A stretch of 64,000 bases of DNA from Bacteroidota bacterium (GCA_018267545.1 JAFDYG010000267.1:1-64000); one strand, 5' to 3'. Shown: positions 38,566-47,966, numbered from the stretch's first letter. Numbers and translations are program-made. The notes: a model not told the origin generated them from the letters alone.

Positions 38566-40155
38566 ATGTTTATTATTCAAGGGGTTGCATACACGCATCC
38601 GAATAAGGATTTATTATTCTCCGATATAAATCTTACTATCAGCAAACAAGACAAGATTGCTCTGATCGGCAATAATGGAGCGGGGAAGTCCACCCTTCTA
38701 CGCATACTGGCGGGCGAGCTAGGACCTTCGGCCGGAGTTATTTCTATGGACTCGAAGCCTTACTATGTCCCGCAGATCTTTGGGCAGTACAATGAACTGA
38801 GTGTAGCGCAGGCGCTGGGTGTCTCCGGCAAGCTGGAGGCGTTGGGACAAATTCTGGCGGGTCATGTGACGGAGGAAAATATGACATTGCTGGATGATGA
38901 CTGGACGCTGGAAGAAAGGTGCATGGAAGCATTGATGCATTGGGGACTTGCGGACATTGGATTGGAACAACAAATGGGTACTCTGAGCGGCGGGCAGAAG
39001 ACAAAGGTGTTTCTGGCGGGAATTTCTATTCATCGTCCTTCGATCGTCTTATTGGATGAGCCGAGTAATCATTTGGATTTAAACAGCAGGGAGTTGTTGT
39101 ACGATTATATCCGGTCTACCAGCAATACGCTGGTGGTGGTCAGTCATGACCGAATGCTGTTGAATCTTGTCGATTCCGTTTGCGAACTTAGCAACCGCGG
39201 GATTACGGTCTATGGAGGGAATTATGACTTTTATTCCGAGCAGAAATGTCTTCAGCAAGAGGCATTGGCACAGGATGTAAGGAGTCAGGAGAAGGCCTTA
39301 CGCAAGGCAAAGGAGACCGAGCGGGAGTCGTTGGAGCGGCAGCAGAAGTTGGATGCAAGGGGCAAGAAGAAGCAGGAGAAGGCGGGACTTCCGACCATTT
39401 CAATGAATACGTTCCGGAACAATGCGGAGAAAAGTACGGCCCGGATGAAAGGGGTACATGCCGAGAAGGTGGATTCGATTTCGGAGGATTTGAATCAACT
39501 GAGAAAGGAACTGCCAGATGTGGACAAGATGAAGATGGGCTTTGATGACTCGTCGCTGCATCGGGGGAAGGTTTTACTTACGTTCGAGGAGGTAAACTTC
39601 GGTTATGGGGACCGATTGCTTTGGAAGGAGGCGTTGAACTTGCAGGTCTTAAGCGGCGAGCGGATTGCGATAAAGGGAGCGAACGGCTCTGGTAAGACGA
39701 CGTTGATCAGGATGATCCTTGGGGTGTTGACGCCCCGGGTTGGAGTGGTTCAGCGGGCTCCGGTTCGGGCGGTTTATATCGACCAGGAGTATTCTCTGAT
39801 CGATGACTCACTTTGCGTCTTTGAGCAGGCGGGTCGTTTCAATGCGGGGGAGCTGCAGGAACACGAGATCAAAATCAGGCTCACTCGGTTTTTGTTTACG
39901 AAGGAGTATTGGGACAAAAACTGTTCGGCTCTGAGCGGCGGGGAGAAGATGCGGTTGGCTTTGTGCTGTCTGACGATCGGGGAGCAGGCGCCGGATCTTA
40001 TTCTTTTGGACGAACCGACGAATAACCTGGATATACAGAATGTCGCTATTTTGACTGCGGCGATCAATGAGTACCGGGGTACGGTTATTGTGGTGTCACA
40101 CGATGAGTATTTCTTGAAGGAGATCGGGGTGGAACGAGAGGTTTTAATCACTTAA
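38566..40155 (+). CDS. ABC-F family ATPase (ribosome-protection or translation factor type)
   Basis: 529 residues with two ABC domains and no membrane segments. First: Walker A GNNGAGKST, signature LSGGQKTK, Walker B IVLLDEPSNHLDL. Second: GANGSGKTT, LSGGEKMR, LILLDEPTNNLDI. The interdomain linker (about 215-310) is helical and charged (RSQEKALRKAKETERESLERQQKLDARGKKKQEKAG), the region that reaches into the ribosome in antibiotic-resistance ABC-F proteins. Arm and linker resemble the resistance type (Lsa/Vga/Msr kind) more than EttA, but this is a judgement by eye. The hairpin leader supports inducible control. Confidence 0.88.
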   Translation: MFIIQGVAYTHPNKDLLFSDINLTISKQDKIALIGNNGAGKSTLLRILAGELGPSAGVISMDSKPYYVPQIFGQYNELSVAQALGVSGKLEALGQILAGHVTEENMTLLDDDWTLEERCMEALMHWGLADIGLEQQMGTLSGGQKTKVFLAGISIHRPSIVLLDEPSNHLDLNSRELLYDYIRSTSNTLVVVSHDRMLLNLVDSVCELSNRGITVYGGNYDFYSEQKCLQQEALAQDVRSQEKALRKAKETERESLERQQKLDARGKKKQEKAGLPTISMNTFRNNAEKSTARMKGVHAEKVDSISEDLNQLRKELPDVDKMKMGFDDSSLHRGKVLLTFEEVNFGYGDRLLWKEALNLQVLSGERIAIKGANGSGKTTLIRMILGVLTPRVGVVQRAPVRAVYIDQEYSLIDDSLCVFEQAGRFNAGELQEHEIKIRLTRFLFTKEYWDKNCSALSGGEKMRLALCCLTIGEQAPDLILLDEPTNNLDIQNVAILTAAINEYRGTVIVVSHDEYFLKEIGVEREVLIT

Positions 40156-40165
40156 TATATTGTCT

Positions 40166-40576
40166 ATGCAGCTTGTAATTCCGATGATCGCGTATGAAGA
40201 CGGCGTAGCGGCTATAGAATGGCTGTGCCGTGTCTTTGGGTTTACAGAACAAGTTCGCTGGCTGGATGATCATGGGCGTCTTAGCCATGGGGAGATTGCC
40301 ATCGGGGACCAGCTGATCATGCTGGCATCCCCTACCCCGGGCTATCAAAGCCCAAAACGGCTGAGGCAGGAATATGCCCCAGCCGCATTATGGTACCAGA
40401 CGCCGTATATCATCAACGGCGTGCTGGTGTATGTGGAGGATGTCGAGTCGCATTTTAAAACGGCCAGCGAGCTGGGCGCTTTGATCCTGACCGGTATCGA
40501 ACATGGTGGACCGGGGACAAGGTATAGGGCGGAGGATTTAGAGGGTCAGCGGTGGATGTTTATGCAAAGGCCTTGA
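40166..40576 (+). CDS. VOC superfamily (glyoxalase-like) protein
   Basis: 136 residues from ATG 40166. A TTG two codons earlier is less likely. Motifs of a PhnB/glyoxalase-like VOC domain: VIPMIAYEDGVAAIEWLCRVFGFTEQVRW, HGEIAIGDQLIMLAS, INGVLVYVEDVESHFKTA, and DLEGQRWMFMQ. Function unassigned. Such proteins bind divalent metals or sequester small toxins. Stop overlaps the convergent MFS gene by 17 bases. Confidence 0.82.
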   Translation: MQLVIPMIAYEDGVAAIEWLCRVFGFTEQVRWLDDHGRLSHGEIAIGDQLIMLASPTPGYQSPKRLRQEYAPAALWYQTPYIINGVLVYVEDVESHFKTASELGALILTGIEHGGPGTRYRAEDLEGQRWMFMQRP

Positions 40577-41771
40577 TCGTCTTTTTCTCTACTCTTGATT
40601 TTTTGAACAGGAGGAAAGTTCCGAGCAACAACAACGCCAGCACCAAATATACCAGTCCCAATAGCACGGAGTTCGAAATCTTGAAGAAGCCGGTGATGCT
40701 ATAGGTAAAGAGAGAGGTGAAGACGTAATTACCACCGCCGACAACTCCGCTCGCCACGCCTGCATTTTGTGTAAATCGGCCAAGGGCGTAGGCAAAGAGG
40801 TTATTGAAAATAAAGCCGGCCAGCAAGTGGATGAGGATGACGAAGGCCATCAGCGTATAGATATTCGAACACATCCTGTTTACTCCTATCATGATGAGGG
40901 CGAAGATGATCTGGAGAGAAACGGCGGTCTGGATCTTTTTATCCAGGGGTCTGCTAAGCAAAGACTTGCTGATGATGCCGCCGGTCATCAGGGCTACGCC
41001 GGACAAGAGGGCACTATAGCCAGACACTACCGGTGAGAAATGAAAGACGTGCTCGATAAGAAAGGGGCTTGTCGTTCCGAAGACTACCAGCATCGAGTAA
41101 CACAGCGCAATAATGACCAGCGCATAACCGAAGTCACTTGCCTTTATCATCTTCGAATAGACGCCCATGATGGATTTGAAATGGAAGGGTTGTTTGATCT
41201 TTATCGACTCTCCGCTATAGATCTGTTCAAGCACGAGTATGACGAAAGAAAGGATCCCAAGGAAATAGAAGTTTGACTGCCAGCCCCAGGATTCCTGGAA
41301 ATAACCACCCAGGAAGGGCGCGAGGATCGGCGCGGAAGCCCAGACGATGGAGAAAAGGCTCGTATAGTGTTTCAGCTTATCACCTTTATAGACGTCTATG
41401 AAATAGGCTCGTTTTCCAACCACGATAAATGCTACTGCGATACCTTGCAGGATACGCATTGCATAGATCATATAAAGATTGGTCGTTAGGGCGATGGCGA
41501 AGCTCGAAAGGCTAAAGGCGAGGAGAGCAGCCGAACCCATGCGAAAGCGTCCGTAGCTGTCCAGGATGCTGCCGACTACTAGTTGGCTCAAGCCATAGCT
41601 CACCATGAATAAAAGGATAGACAGCTGAACGGCTGCATTACTTACTCCCAGCTGTACGGCCATCGTAGGCAGTGAGGGAATGTAGATATCGGTTGCGAAA
41701 CCTGATATGGGAATGAGGGCGAAAGCCAGGATGGTGCTTAGCCCTTGATGATTTTCATGAATTGTTTTCAT
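40560..41771 (-). CDS. MFS transporter, Bcr/CflA-like drug efflux
   Basis: 403 residues with twelve hydrophobic helices. N-terminal TDIYIPSLPTMAVQLG is the Bcr/CflA signature, followed by QLSILLFMVSYGLSQLVVGSILDSYGRFRMG, the MFS loop 2-3 motif with DxxGR. Helix 5-type motif SIVWASAPILAPFLGGYFQ. A proton-coupled exporter of drugs or sulfonamide/bicyclomycin-like compounds is expected. It follows an ArsR-type repressor by ten bases, which is likely its regulator. Confidence 0.88.
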   Translation of the reverse strand: MKTIHENHQGLSTILAFALIPISGFATDIYIPSLPTMAVQLGVSNAAVQLSILLFMVSYGLSQLVVGSILDSYGRFRMGSAALLAFSLSSFAIALTTNLYMIYAMRILQGIAVAFIVVGKRAYFIDVYKGDKLKHYTSLFSIVWASAPILAPFLGGYFQESWGWQSNFYFLGILSFVILVLEQIYSGESIKIKQPFHFKSIMGVYSKMIKASDFGYALVIIALCYSMLVVFGTTSPFLIEHVFHFSPVVSGYSALLSGVALMTGGIISKSLLSRPLDKKIQTAVSLQIIFALIMIGVNRMCSNIYTLMAFVILIHLLAGFIFNNLFAYALGRFTQNAGVASGVVGGGNYVFTSLFTYSITGFFKISNSVLLGLVYLVLALLLLGTFLLFKKSRVEKKTIKAFA

Positions 41772-41781
41772 CTTAATTTTT

Positions 41782-42069
41782 TTACTCTTCGAACCTGTTT
41801 AAAAACTTCACGTACTCGCTCATGGCTTCCTTGTTGATCATGTATTTGGCGTTACGGCCATCTTTCTCGGAGATCAATAAGTCGGCTTCAACTAACTGCT
41901 TAAGGTGATGAGATACAGTAGATTGTGCAAGGTCGAACATTTCGGTTATGGCGGAGCATTGCATCCATCCCTTTTCCTTTTTGATGGCTTCCATCATCAG
42001 GATTCGGTAGGGGTCACCGAGGGCCTTGGAGATACGTTCGATTTTTTTTATGTCGAGGTTCGAATTCAC
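41782..42069 (-). CDS. ArsR-family transcriptional repressor
   Basis: 95 residues with the ArsR winged helix: KALGDPYRILMMEAIKKEKGWMQCSAITEMFDLAQSTVSHHLKQLVEADLL, then the wing ISEKDGRNAKYMIN. The metal-site CVC motif of arsenical repressors is absent, so the inducer is probably an organic compound. A perfect 14-bp palindrome lies 18 bases upstream of the start. Probably an autoregulated operon with the MFS pump downstream. Confidence 0.85.
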   Translation of the reverse strand: MNSNLDIKKIERISKALGDPYRILMMEAIKKEKGWMQCSAITEMFDLAQSTVSHHLKQLVEADLLISEKDGRNAKYMINKEAMSEYVKFLNRFEE

Positions 42070-42086
42070 GCCGCAAATCTATCGAT

Positions 42087-42100
42087 ATATTTCGAAATAT
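42087..42100. promoter_or_regulatory. Operator-like palindrome ATATTTCGAAATAT
   Basis: A perfect 14-bp palindrome, 18 bases before the ArsR-family ATG (42069). Position and symmetry fit the binding site of that repressor, which would control its own gene and the drug-efflux gene. Confidence 0.65.
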
Positions 42101-42184
42101 AAATGTCTGCTTTATGACAAACTTCCTTTCGGGGGGATTGGGAGGATGATCGGCGGGCAGGGGAAGGGCGTCCGGGGGTGGGGG

Positions 42185-43027
42185 CTATTCGATTTTGACG
42201 ACGCCTTCGGCGACTTTGGGGAACCCTGTAAAGATCTGTGCGTCATGACCTGGGACGATATATTTGGGGTTGGACACCAGGGTTTTCATCCTACGCATGG
42301 AATTGACATAGCCGGTATTATCGAAGGTCCCACCCTGGGATGCGGGGAGCAGGTGGTCGAGGCTATAGTAGACCCAGATATTGTCCGAGGCAAGGATGAC
42401 CTTGTTTTTGCCGGTTTGTACCAGGACGAACTGGGAGTTGTAAGTGTGTCTCGAGCCGGTGAAGACTTTGACGCCGGGGATTATTTCCTTGTTATCTCCG
42501 TCGACGAGGGTTACCCGGCCAGCCATGTTCAGGTCGACGAGCTGATGGACGTCTCGTTTGGCGAAGCCGCCGCTCATGCCGCCTTTTTGCCAGGCGCCGC
42601 CGACGTAGTAATTATAGTCTTCCTTTTGAATCCAGATATGGGCGTTGGGGAAGACGCCGATGCCATCGATATGGTCCCAGTGGGGATGGCTAAGAATGAT
42701 GTCAGTGATATCGTCGGCTTTTAGTCCCAACTTCTGGAGGGTAGAGTCGGGTCGGATATAGTTACCGATATCGAATTCCTTTGCTTCTTCCAGACCGGGA
42801 AGGAAACCGGCATCGACGAGGATGTTCTTTCCATTATTGCCCTTGATGAGCCAGATCATAAAATCGATATTGACGCTGTCGTTTTTTGGGCCTTTATCTA
42901 CCCAGAGAGAGATGGGAAAGGGATGAATGTCCGATGCGAATTTTAGGGCATAGACCTGGTAAGATGGGGTTTGCGATACAGCTCTTAAGGATAGCAGGAG
43001 GAATGTAAGGATGGTGATCGGTCTCAT
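42185..43027 (-). CDS. Secreted metallo-beta-lactamase-fold hydrolase
   Basis: 280 residues from ATG 43027 (MRPITILTFLLLSLRAVSQ, signal peptide). Zinc site SHPHWDHIDG, further ligands GSRHTYN, LASDNIW and IVPGHDAQ. Fold family includes N-acyl homoserine lactonases and related lactonases (WLIKGNNGKNILVDAGF is AHL-lactonase-like). A quorum-quenching function is possible but unproved. The upstream gene at 43083 is divergent. Confidence 0.82.
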   Translation of the reverse strand: MRPITILTFLLLSLRAVSQTPSYQVYALKFASDIHPFPISLWVDKGPKNDSVNIDFMIWLIKGNNGKNILVDAGFLPGLEEAKEFDIGNYIRPDSTLQKLGLKADDITDIILSHPHWDHIDGIGVFPNAHIWIQKEDYNYYVGGAWQKGGMSGGFAKRDVHQLVDLNMAGRVTLVDGDNKEIIPGVKVFTGSRHTYNSQFVLVQTGKNKVILASDNIWVYYSLDHLLPASQGGTFDNTGYVNSMRRMKTLVSNPKYIVPGHDAQIFTGFPKVAEGVVKIE

Positions 43028-43082
43028 GTTTGATAATTGATAGGCGGTATTTAAAAATAAGGAAAATGCTCTATTTTCAGTC

Positions 43083-45521
43083 ATGCTCAAAACCTATTTC
43101 CTCGTCGCCATGCGCGTCCTGCGCCGTAATAAGGCGTATTCCCTTTTGAATATTCTCGGCTTGTCGATTGGCGTAGCGGCCAGTATCCTGATCTTCCTGG
43201 TCATCCGCTGGGAGACGGGTTATGACAGCTACCAGAAGAACAAGGATCGCGTCTTTCGCGTGGTGACGACGACCCTCAATCGCAGCAATGGCGAGGTAAC
43301 GGAACAGCATGCTTATGCACCGTTGGGTCTTGGGGACGTAGTACAGAAAGAAGTAGCTGGGGTGGAACGGGTTTCGGCTATTTTCAAGTATTCTCCGTGG
43401 CAGGCACATATCAGCGCCAAGGGCATCCCGGATGGGAAGATCTTTTTGCAAAAAAATATCATCTCGGCTGAGCCGGCCCTTTTCAACATGATCGACGTGG
43501 AGTGGTTGGATGGGAACGCGAGCGGACTGGTCAATGCGAATACCATCGTCGTGTCGTCGGGTGTGGCAGAGAAGTGGTTTGGCCGCTGGCAGTCCGCCGT
43601 AGGTAAAACAATCTGGATGGGTTCCAGCTTCGAGCCATATACCGTCATGGGTGTATTTCGAGATCTTCCCAGCAATACGGAGCTTCCGCTGGAGATGGTT
43701 ATGTCTTATGAAGAGACGAGGCAGGGTATTGCCGATGCCTTTAACATGCCCGACCGGTGGCATTATCCGGCCCGTCATTCCGAGCTATTCGTGCAATTGG
43801 GACAGGACAGGGATATCCGACAGGCAGAAGGCGCTCTCGCAGGGATCGTCGGTAAATATTACAACGAAAACCAGGCAGCTTATAAAACTCGCACCCGGCT
43901 GGAGCTTCAGTCGTTGCCGTCCATGCACCTCGACGAGCGGTTCGATACGTTCAAGGGGGATGCTTTATCGAAGAAAGTGTTATGGTCGCTGGGTACGATC
44001 GGCATGCTCTTGCTGGTAGTGGCATGTATCAACTTTATAAATTTGTCGACGGCGCAGTCCATCAGACGGAGCAAGGAAATTGGAGTACGGAAGGTTCTTG
44101 GAAGCAATCGATGGCAGCTGCTAAAGCAGTTTATGCTGGAGACGGCGGCGATTACGTTTGCGGCGCTGCTGCTGGGTGCGATAATGGCCCAGCTGGCGCT
44201 GCCCTGGTTGCAGCAGGTCATGGGGAAACCGGTTGAAGCGGAGTGGTTTCGTTCTCCTAGTCTATTGTTCTTTATCCTTTCGACGGGCCTGGTAGTTGTC
44301 GCCCTGGCAGGATTCTATCCGGCCGTGGTGCTTTCGAGCTTCGACGTGATTGCGGCTATCAAGAATAAGATATCTGCAAGAACCATCGGAGGGCTATCGT
44401 TGCGTCGCGGACTGGTGGTGATTCAGTTCGTAATTGCGCAGCTATTGATTATGGGGACCATTGTCGTTGTGAAACAGATGCAATATTTCCGAACGCGGCC
44501 CATGGGTTTCGATCAGACCGCGGTGGCGCTTCTTCAGCTGCCGGGTTATAAAACCTTTGTCCCGCTACAGCCTTATCTGAAAAAGACCATGCTGGATGTA
44601 CCGGGTGTGGAAGCAGCCGCCCTGAGTAATGAGGGGCCTTCGGGCGGTCGTTATTGGCGTCAGCAAAGTCTTTACTTCGATCATAGCCCTGTCGCGCAAG
44701 ACTGGAAGCCGCAGGTACAGGTAGCGGACCCGGATTTTATAAAGACGATGCGTATTCCGCTGATTGCGGGTGTCATACCGGATAGCGGCAGAAAAGAGGT
44801 GTTGATCAATGAGACGATGATGAAGCGGCTGGGGCTGGCTTCGTCGCAGGACGCCCTGGGCAAGACGATAGCGCTGAATGCCGACAGCAATACTTTCCGG
44901 ATTACGGGCGTAGTGCGCGATTATAATAACCAGTCTTTACGGGAGGCGATCGAGCCGGTCGTAATCATGCCGGAGGGTGGCGGATATAATTATCTGACCT
45001 TACGTATTCGTCCGGAAGAAATAAAGTCAACCGTGGAAAGGGTGCAAAAGGCCTTCAGCCGGATATGTCCCGACATTCTCTTCGACTGTCAGTGGCTGGA
45101 CGAGCGGATTGCCCATTTTTACGAACGCGAGCAAACGACCTCGCAGCTGGTCAAGGTCTTTGCCGGATTGGCAATCCTTATCTCCTGTTTGGGATTGTAC
45201 GGCCTGGTTGCGTTTCTGGCGGTTCAGAAGATGAAAGAAGTGGGAATAAGAAAAGTATTGGGGGCTTCAGTGGGAAGCATTGTACTGTTGTTTTCGCAAG
45301 AATTTACGCTATTGACGGGTTTGGCTTTCCTGATCGCGGCGCCAGTGGGTTACCTCGTGATGCATAAATGGCTGCAAGGCTTTTACTACCATGTGGATTT
45401 AGGATGGGAGACTTTTGCTATTACAATAGTGGCCGCCCTCCTCGTTGCCTGGTTGACAGTGGGATACAAGGCATGGAAGGCGGCCCGAGTGAATCCGGTG
45501 GAGAGTTTGAAAGGGGAATAG
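43083..45521 (+). CDS. FtsX-like ABC transporter permease (MacB-type)
   Basis: 812 residues. Layout of the Bacteroidota two-FtsX permeases: helix 1 near 20-42 (LLNILGLSIGVAASILIFLVI), a periplasmic MacB_PCD region (about 45-260), an FtsX module (about 285-420: VACINFINLSTAQSIRRSKEIGVRKVLGSNRWQLLKQF), a second periplasmic part, and a second FtsX module (about 690-805: VAFLAVQKMKEVGIRKVLGAS). No ATPase gene lies beside it. Such permeases often export antimicrobial peptides or lipoproteins and respond to envelope stress. Confidence 0.85.
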   Translation: MLKTYFLVAMRVLRRNKAYSLLNILGLSIGVAASILIFLVIRWETGYDSYQKNKDRVFRVVTTTLNRSNGEVTEQHAYAPLGLGDVVQKEVAGVERVSAIFKYSPWQAHISAKGIPDGKIFLQKNIISAEPALFNMIDVEWLDGNASGLVNANTIVVSSGVAEKWFGRWQSAVGKTIWMGSSFEPYTVMGVFRDLPSNTELPLEMVMSYEETRQGIADAFNMPDRWHYPARHSELFVQLGQDRDIRQAEGALAGIVGKYYNENQAAYKTRTRLELQSLPSMHLDERFDTFKGDALSKKVLWSLGTIGMLLLVVACINFINLSTAQSIRRSKEIGVRKVLGSNRWQLLKQFMLETAAITFAALLLGAIMAQLALPWLQQVMGKPVEAEWFRSPSLLFFILSTGLVVVALAGFYPAVVLSSFDVIAAIKNKISARTIGGLSLRRGLVVIQFVIAQLLIMGTIVVVKQMQYFRTRPMGFDQTAVALLQLPGYKTFVPLQPYLKKTMLDVPGVEAAALSNEGPSGGRYWRQQSLYFDHSPVAQDWKPQVQVADPDFIKTMRIPLIAGVIPDSGRKEVLINETMMKRLGLASSQDALGKTIALNADSNTFRITGVVRDYNNQSLREAIEPVVIMPEGGGYNYLTLRIRPEEIKSTVERVQKAFSRICPDILFDCQWLDERIAHFYEREQTTSQLVKVFAGLAILISCLGLYGLVAFLAVQKMKEVGIRKVLGASVGSIVLLFSQEFTLLTGLAFLIAAPVGYLVMHKWLQGFYYHVDLGWETFAITIVAALLVAWLTVGYKAWKAARVNPVESLKGE

Positions 45522-45536
45522 CCGTATTTTCGCGAC

Positions 45537-45749
45537 ATGAACGGCCAATATAGAAAAGATATCTACCCGGGACTGGAAGTTGCAATTATTTTAAAAAAGG
45601 ATCAACGTTCCGGCAAACTGACGTACGGCATCGTCAAGGACATTCTAACTTCTGCCGCCTATCACTCCAGGGGAATAAAGGTTAGGCTGGCGGATGGTCA
45701 GATCGGCAGAGTAGCGGATACAGATGTGACGGATCCTGACGCGGACTAA
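45537..45749 (+). CDS. YwbE family protein
   Basis: 70 residues, the whole family length. Starts MNGQYRKDIYPGLEVAIILKKDQRSGKLTYGIVKDILT and includes HSRGIKVRLADGQIGRV, the conserved features of YwbE proteins (DUF2196). Function unknown. The stop codon overlaps the stop of the convergent M24 gene by four bases. Confidence 0.85.
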   Translation: MNGQYRKDIYPGLEVAIILKKDQRSGKLTYGIVKDILTSAAYHSRGIKVRLADGQIGRVADTDVTDPDAD

Positions 45750-46414
45750 AGCAGCTGCTCGAAATATGCCCCGATCTCTTTCTCTCTATCTATAAACTGC
45801 AGTTCGAGGATCCAATGCCTTGGGTTCCCGTCTGCATCTAGCAGAAACATATCATCGTGATTATCGGGATGAATATCCAGCTCGAGGCTCTTGGGATCAA
45901 GGGGTTGTTCATGGGGGTATTTTCCCACGATGTGCCCTGCGATCTCGCCTCCGAATTCCCAGCCAAACTCTTTTGCTTTGTCGACAGCGTACTGAAAGAG
46001 GTCTGAGGCCTTTAGCGTTGTATGCTGTCGGTACCAGGCTTGTATTTCATACCAGGCTTTTTCGACGTCCTTTTTTAGCTTGAGCTTTTGGGGATCGTTT
46101 CCCAGCACATATGTCCTTCCGATGTCGGCTTCGTATCCTTTTACTATCGGGCCCAGGTCGATAAAAAGAATATCGCCTTCATTGATTATGCGGTCGGGCG
46201 GGTTGTCCGGATAGGTTGCCAGGGTATTTTTTCCCGTCCTTACGATCTTCTTGTGCCAGTGCTTTCCTATCCCGAATTGTCTTGCCGCCAGGTCACAAAC
46301 CTCTGAATTGAGCTGCTCTTCGGACATGCCCGGGGCAATCAAGCTGCGTTCTTCGATAGCTTTGAAGAATTGAATGGAGGTATCCTGGGCGTAGAGTAGT
46401 TTTTCGCGTTCCAT
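45746..46414 (-). CDS. M24 family metallopeptidase-like protein
   Basis: 222 residues, shorter than aminopeptidase P (about 440), with only the pita-bread domain. Metal-site residues are visible: IDLGP with Asp, ADIGRTYVLG with Asp, HIVGKYPHE with His, and WILELQF with Glu. The protein may be a Xaa-Pro-type dipeptidase or an inactive relative. No signal peptide. Monocistronic, upstream of a Crp-type gene on the same strand. Confidence 0.8.
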   Translation of the reverse strand: MEREKLLYAQDTSIQFFKAIEERSLIAPGMSEEQLNSEVCDLAARQFGIGKHWHKKIVRTGKNTLATYPDNPPDRIINEGDILFIDLGPIVKGYEADIGRTYVLGNDPQKLKLKKDVEKAWYEIQAWYRQHTTLKASDLFQYAVDKAKEFGWEFGGEIAGHIVGKYPHEQPLDPKSLELDIHPDNHDDMFLLDADGNPRHWILELQFIDREKEIGAYFEQLL

Positions 46415-46460
46415 CTCGGTTCATTTTTTACAAATAAAATGCTCCGGCGGGAATTGAAAG

Positions 46461-47051
46461 TTAATCTACATTAATTTGACCCAATCTTTTCTTTAATGTG
46501 CTTAAAAACTGAGGCGTTACGCCCAGATAGGAGGCGATGTCTTTTTGCGGGAATCGTTTTTCGGCGTAGGGTTTCTTTTTGAGGAACAGGATATAGCGTT
46601 CTTCGGCAGAAGCGGATAGGGCCAGATTTATCTGATCCCGTTGGGTAATATAGGCATTTTGAAAGAGTATGCGGAAGAAGCGTTCGAACTTTGGGATCTT
46701 CTGATAGAGCAATTCCAGATTGGTCTTGCTTATCTGCAGGATTTTGGTTTCTTCTATCGCCTTTATATTCGATTTGGAGGGGGTCTGTGTCAGGAGACTG
46801 TATAGATCGTCTGCCCACCATTCCTCGATGGAGAAGTCGATGATGTGTTCGAGCCCTTCTTCGTCCTGGTAATAAGACTTCAGGCATCCCTTGACCACGA
46901 AAGACTCGTATTTGCAGGTTTCGCCTTCGCGCAGGAGAAATTCACCGGCGGCTAGAGACTTCGACTTTAGCAGCGAGGTAAAAAATTCGATTTCCTCCCC
47001 TGATAGGGAGATGTGTTTGTTTACATTGGATAGTAGTAGATCGGTAGACAT
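46461..47051 (-). CDS. Crp/Fnr family transcriptional regulator
   Basis: 196 residues. Cyclic-nucleotide-binding-like N-terminal barrel (about 20-110: LKSKSLAAGEFLLREGETCKYESFVVKGCLKSYYQDEEGLEHIIDFSIEEWWADDLYSLL) and a short C-terminal HTH (DIASYLGVTPQFLSTLKKRLGQ). The barrel lacks a clear cAMP-binding RxS motif, as is usual for the Bacteroidota members that control stress genes. Tight spacing (3 bases) to the DinB-like gene upstream suggests co-transcription. Confidence 0.85.
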   Translation of the reverse strand: MSTDLLLSNVNKHISLSGEEIEFFTSLLKSKSLAAGEFLLREGETCKYESFVVKGCLKSYYQDEEGLEHIIDFSIEEWWADDLYSLLTQTPSKSNIKAIEETKILQISKTNLELLYQKIPKFERFFRILFQNAYITQRDQINLALSASAEERYILFLKKKPYAEKRFPQKDIASYLGVTPQFLSTLKKRLGQINVD

Positions 47052-47054
47052 ATT

Positions 47055-47498
47055 CTATTCCAAGATACGGCGGAGGTAGTTCACCTGGCCGAGGTGATAA
47101 TTAAGATGTGCCAATAACTGTACCAGGACGTAGCTATTGGAATTCTTTGCGTCATCGAACATAATCGGATATTCAGACTGCATCTGTTCCGGGGTCAGGG
47201 CATTCAGGGTTTTTGTGATTATAGGGATGAGTTGTTCTATCCCAGCTATGAGTGCGGCTTTTTGCACGCCTTTTTGGGTAAACTCCAGGTCACGGTTACG
47301 GATGTATCCGGTGTGGGCGAGATTGGTTCCGATAAGATAGTTTAGACCGCCGATGAGATGCAAGGCGAGGTTGCCGCTAGAGTTTGCTACGGCGCCTGCG
47401 GTCTTCCAGAGATTTTCCTCGTTTTGAAAGGCGTTGATTTCGTCGATCAGCCGGCGAAGGTCTCTTTCATAGAAGCTGGCTAAGATGGTATTTAGCAT
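47055..47498 (-). CDS. DinB/DUF1572-like protein
   Basis: 147 residues, a four-helix bundle with the metal-site histidines of the DinB superfamily: ALHLIGGLNYLIG and LAHLNYHLGQVNYLRRIL. Family members are thiol-dependent or uncharacterised metal-binding bundles, some S-transferases. Co-transcribed with the Crp-type regulator. Confidence 0.8.
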   Translation of the reverse strand: MLNTILASFYERDLRRLIDEINAFQNEENLWKTAGAVANSSGNLALHLIGGLNYLIGTNLAHTGYIRNRDLEFTQKGVQKAALIAGIEQLIPIITKTLNALTPEQMQSEYPIMFDDAKNSNSYVLVQLLAHLNYHLGQVNYLRRILE

Positions 47499-47575
47499 AA
47501 TGACAAAAGGTGCTTGCGGGCACCTCTGGTAAGATACTATTTTCGGGGCTTTTAGCTGGACTTTTAGTCGGGCTT

Positions 47576-47932
47576 TTAGTAAAAAAATTGCTCCAGTATG
47601 ATCTTTCCGTCCTTTACTTCGTACAGCATGATCTGGTCTATTTGAATCCTTCCGTGCGGGCGTACGGTAATCTCGATTTTTCTACCTACGGCAAAATGAC
47701 TGCTGGCTACTACCGGTTCGGATGTATAAGCTCCATGAGCTGCTTCTATTCGGCCTACGAAGTCTTCGGCTTTTCTTCGAACGTTGGCCTTGCCTTCGGC
47801 ATATCCCATGTAGGGGGAGCCGGGGGGCTCGATGCTTTTGACGTTTTCTGCAAAGAGTTCGTCCTGGATTTCGAACCATTTTTCCTGCTGGGCCAGTTCG
47901 TTGAAGCGGGCTGCTACTTGTTGGGTTGTCAT
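47576..47932 (-). CDS. SnoaL-like/NTF2-fold protein
   Basis: 118 residues. Typical first helix AARFNELAQQEKWFEIQDELFAENVKSIEPPGS, then GKANVRRKAEDFVGRIEAAHG, and strands KIEITVRPHGRIQIDQIMLYEVKDGKIILEQFFY. A small NTF2-like fold, often a ligand-binding or polyketide-cyclase-like protein. Specific function unknown. Confidence 0.78.
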   Translation of the reverse strand: MTTQQVAARFNELAQQEKWFEIQDELFAENVKSIEPPGSPYMGYAEGKANVRRKAEDFVGRIEAAHGAYTSEPVVASSHFAVGRKIEITVRPHGRIQIDQIMLYEVKDGKIILEQFFY

Positions 47933-47966
47933 TGCTTTATTTTTTCATAAAGCTATCGTGCCTGTA

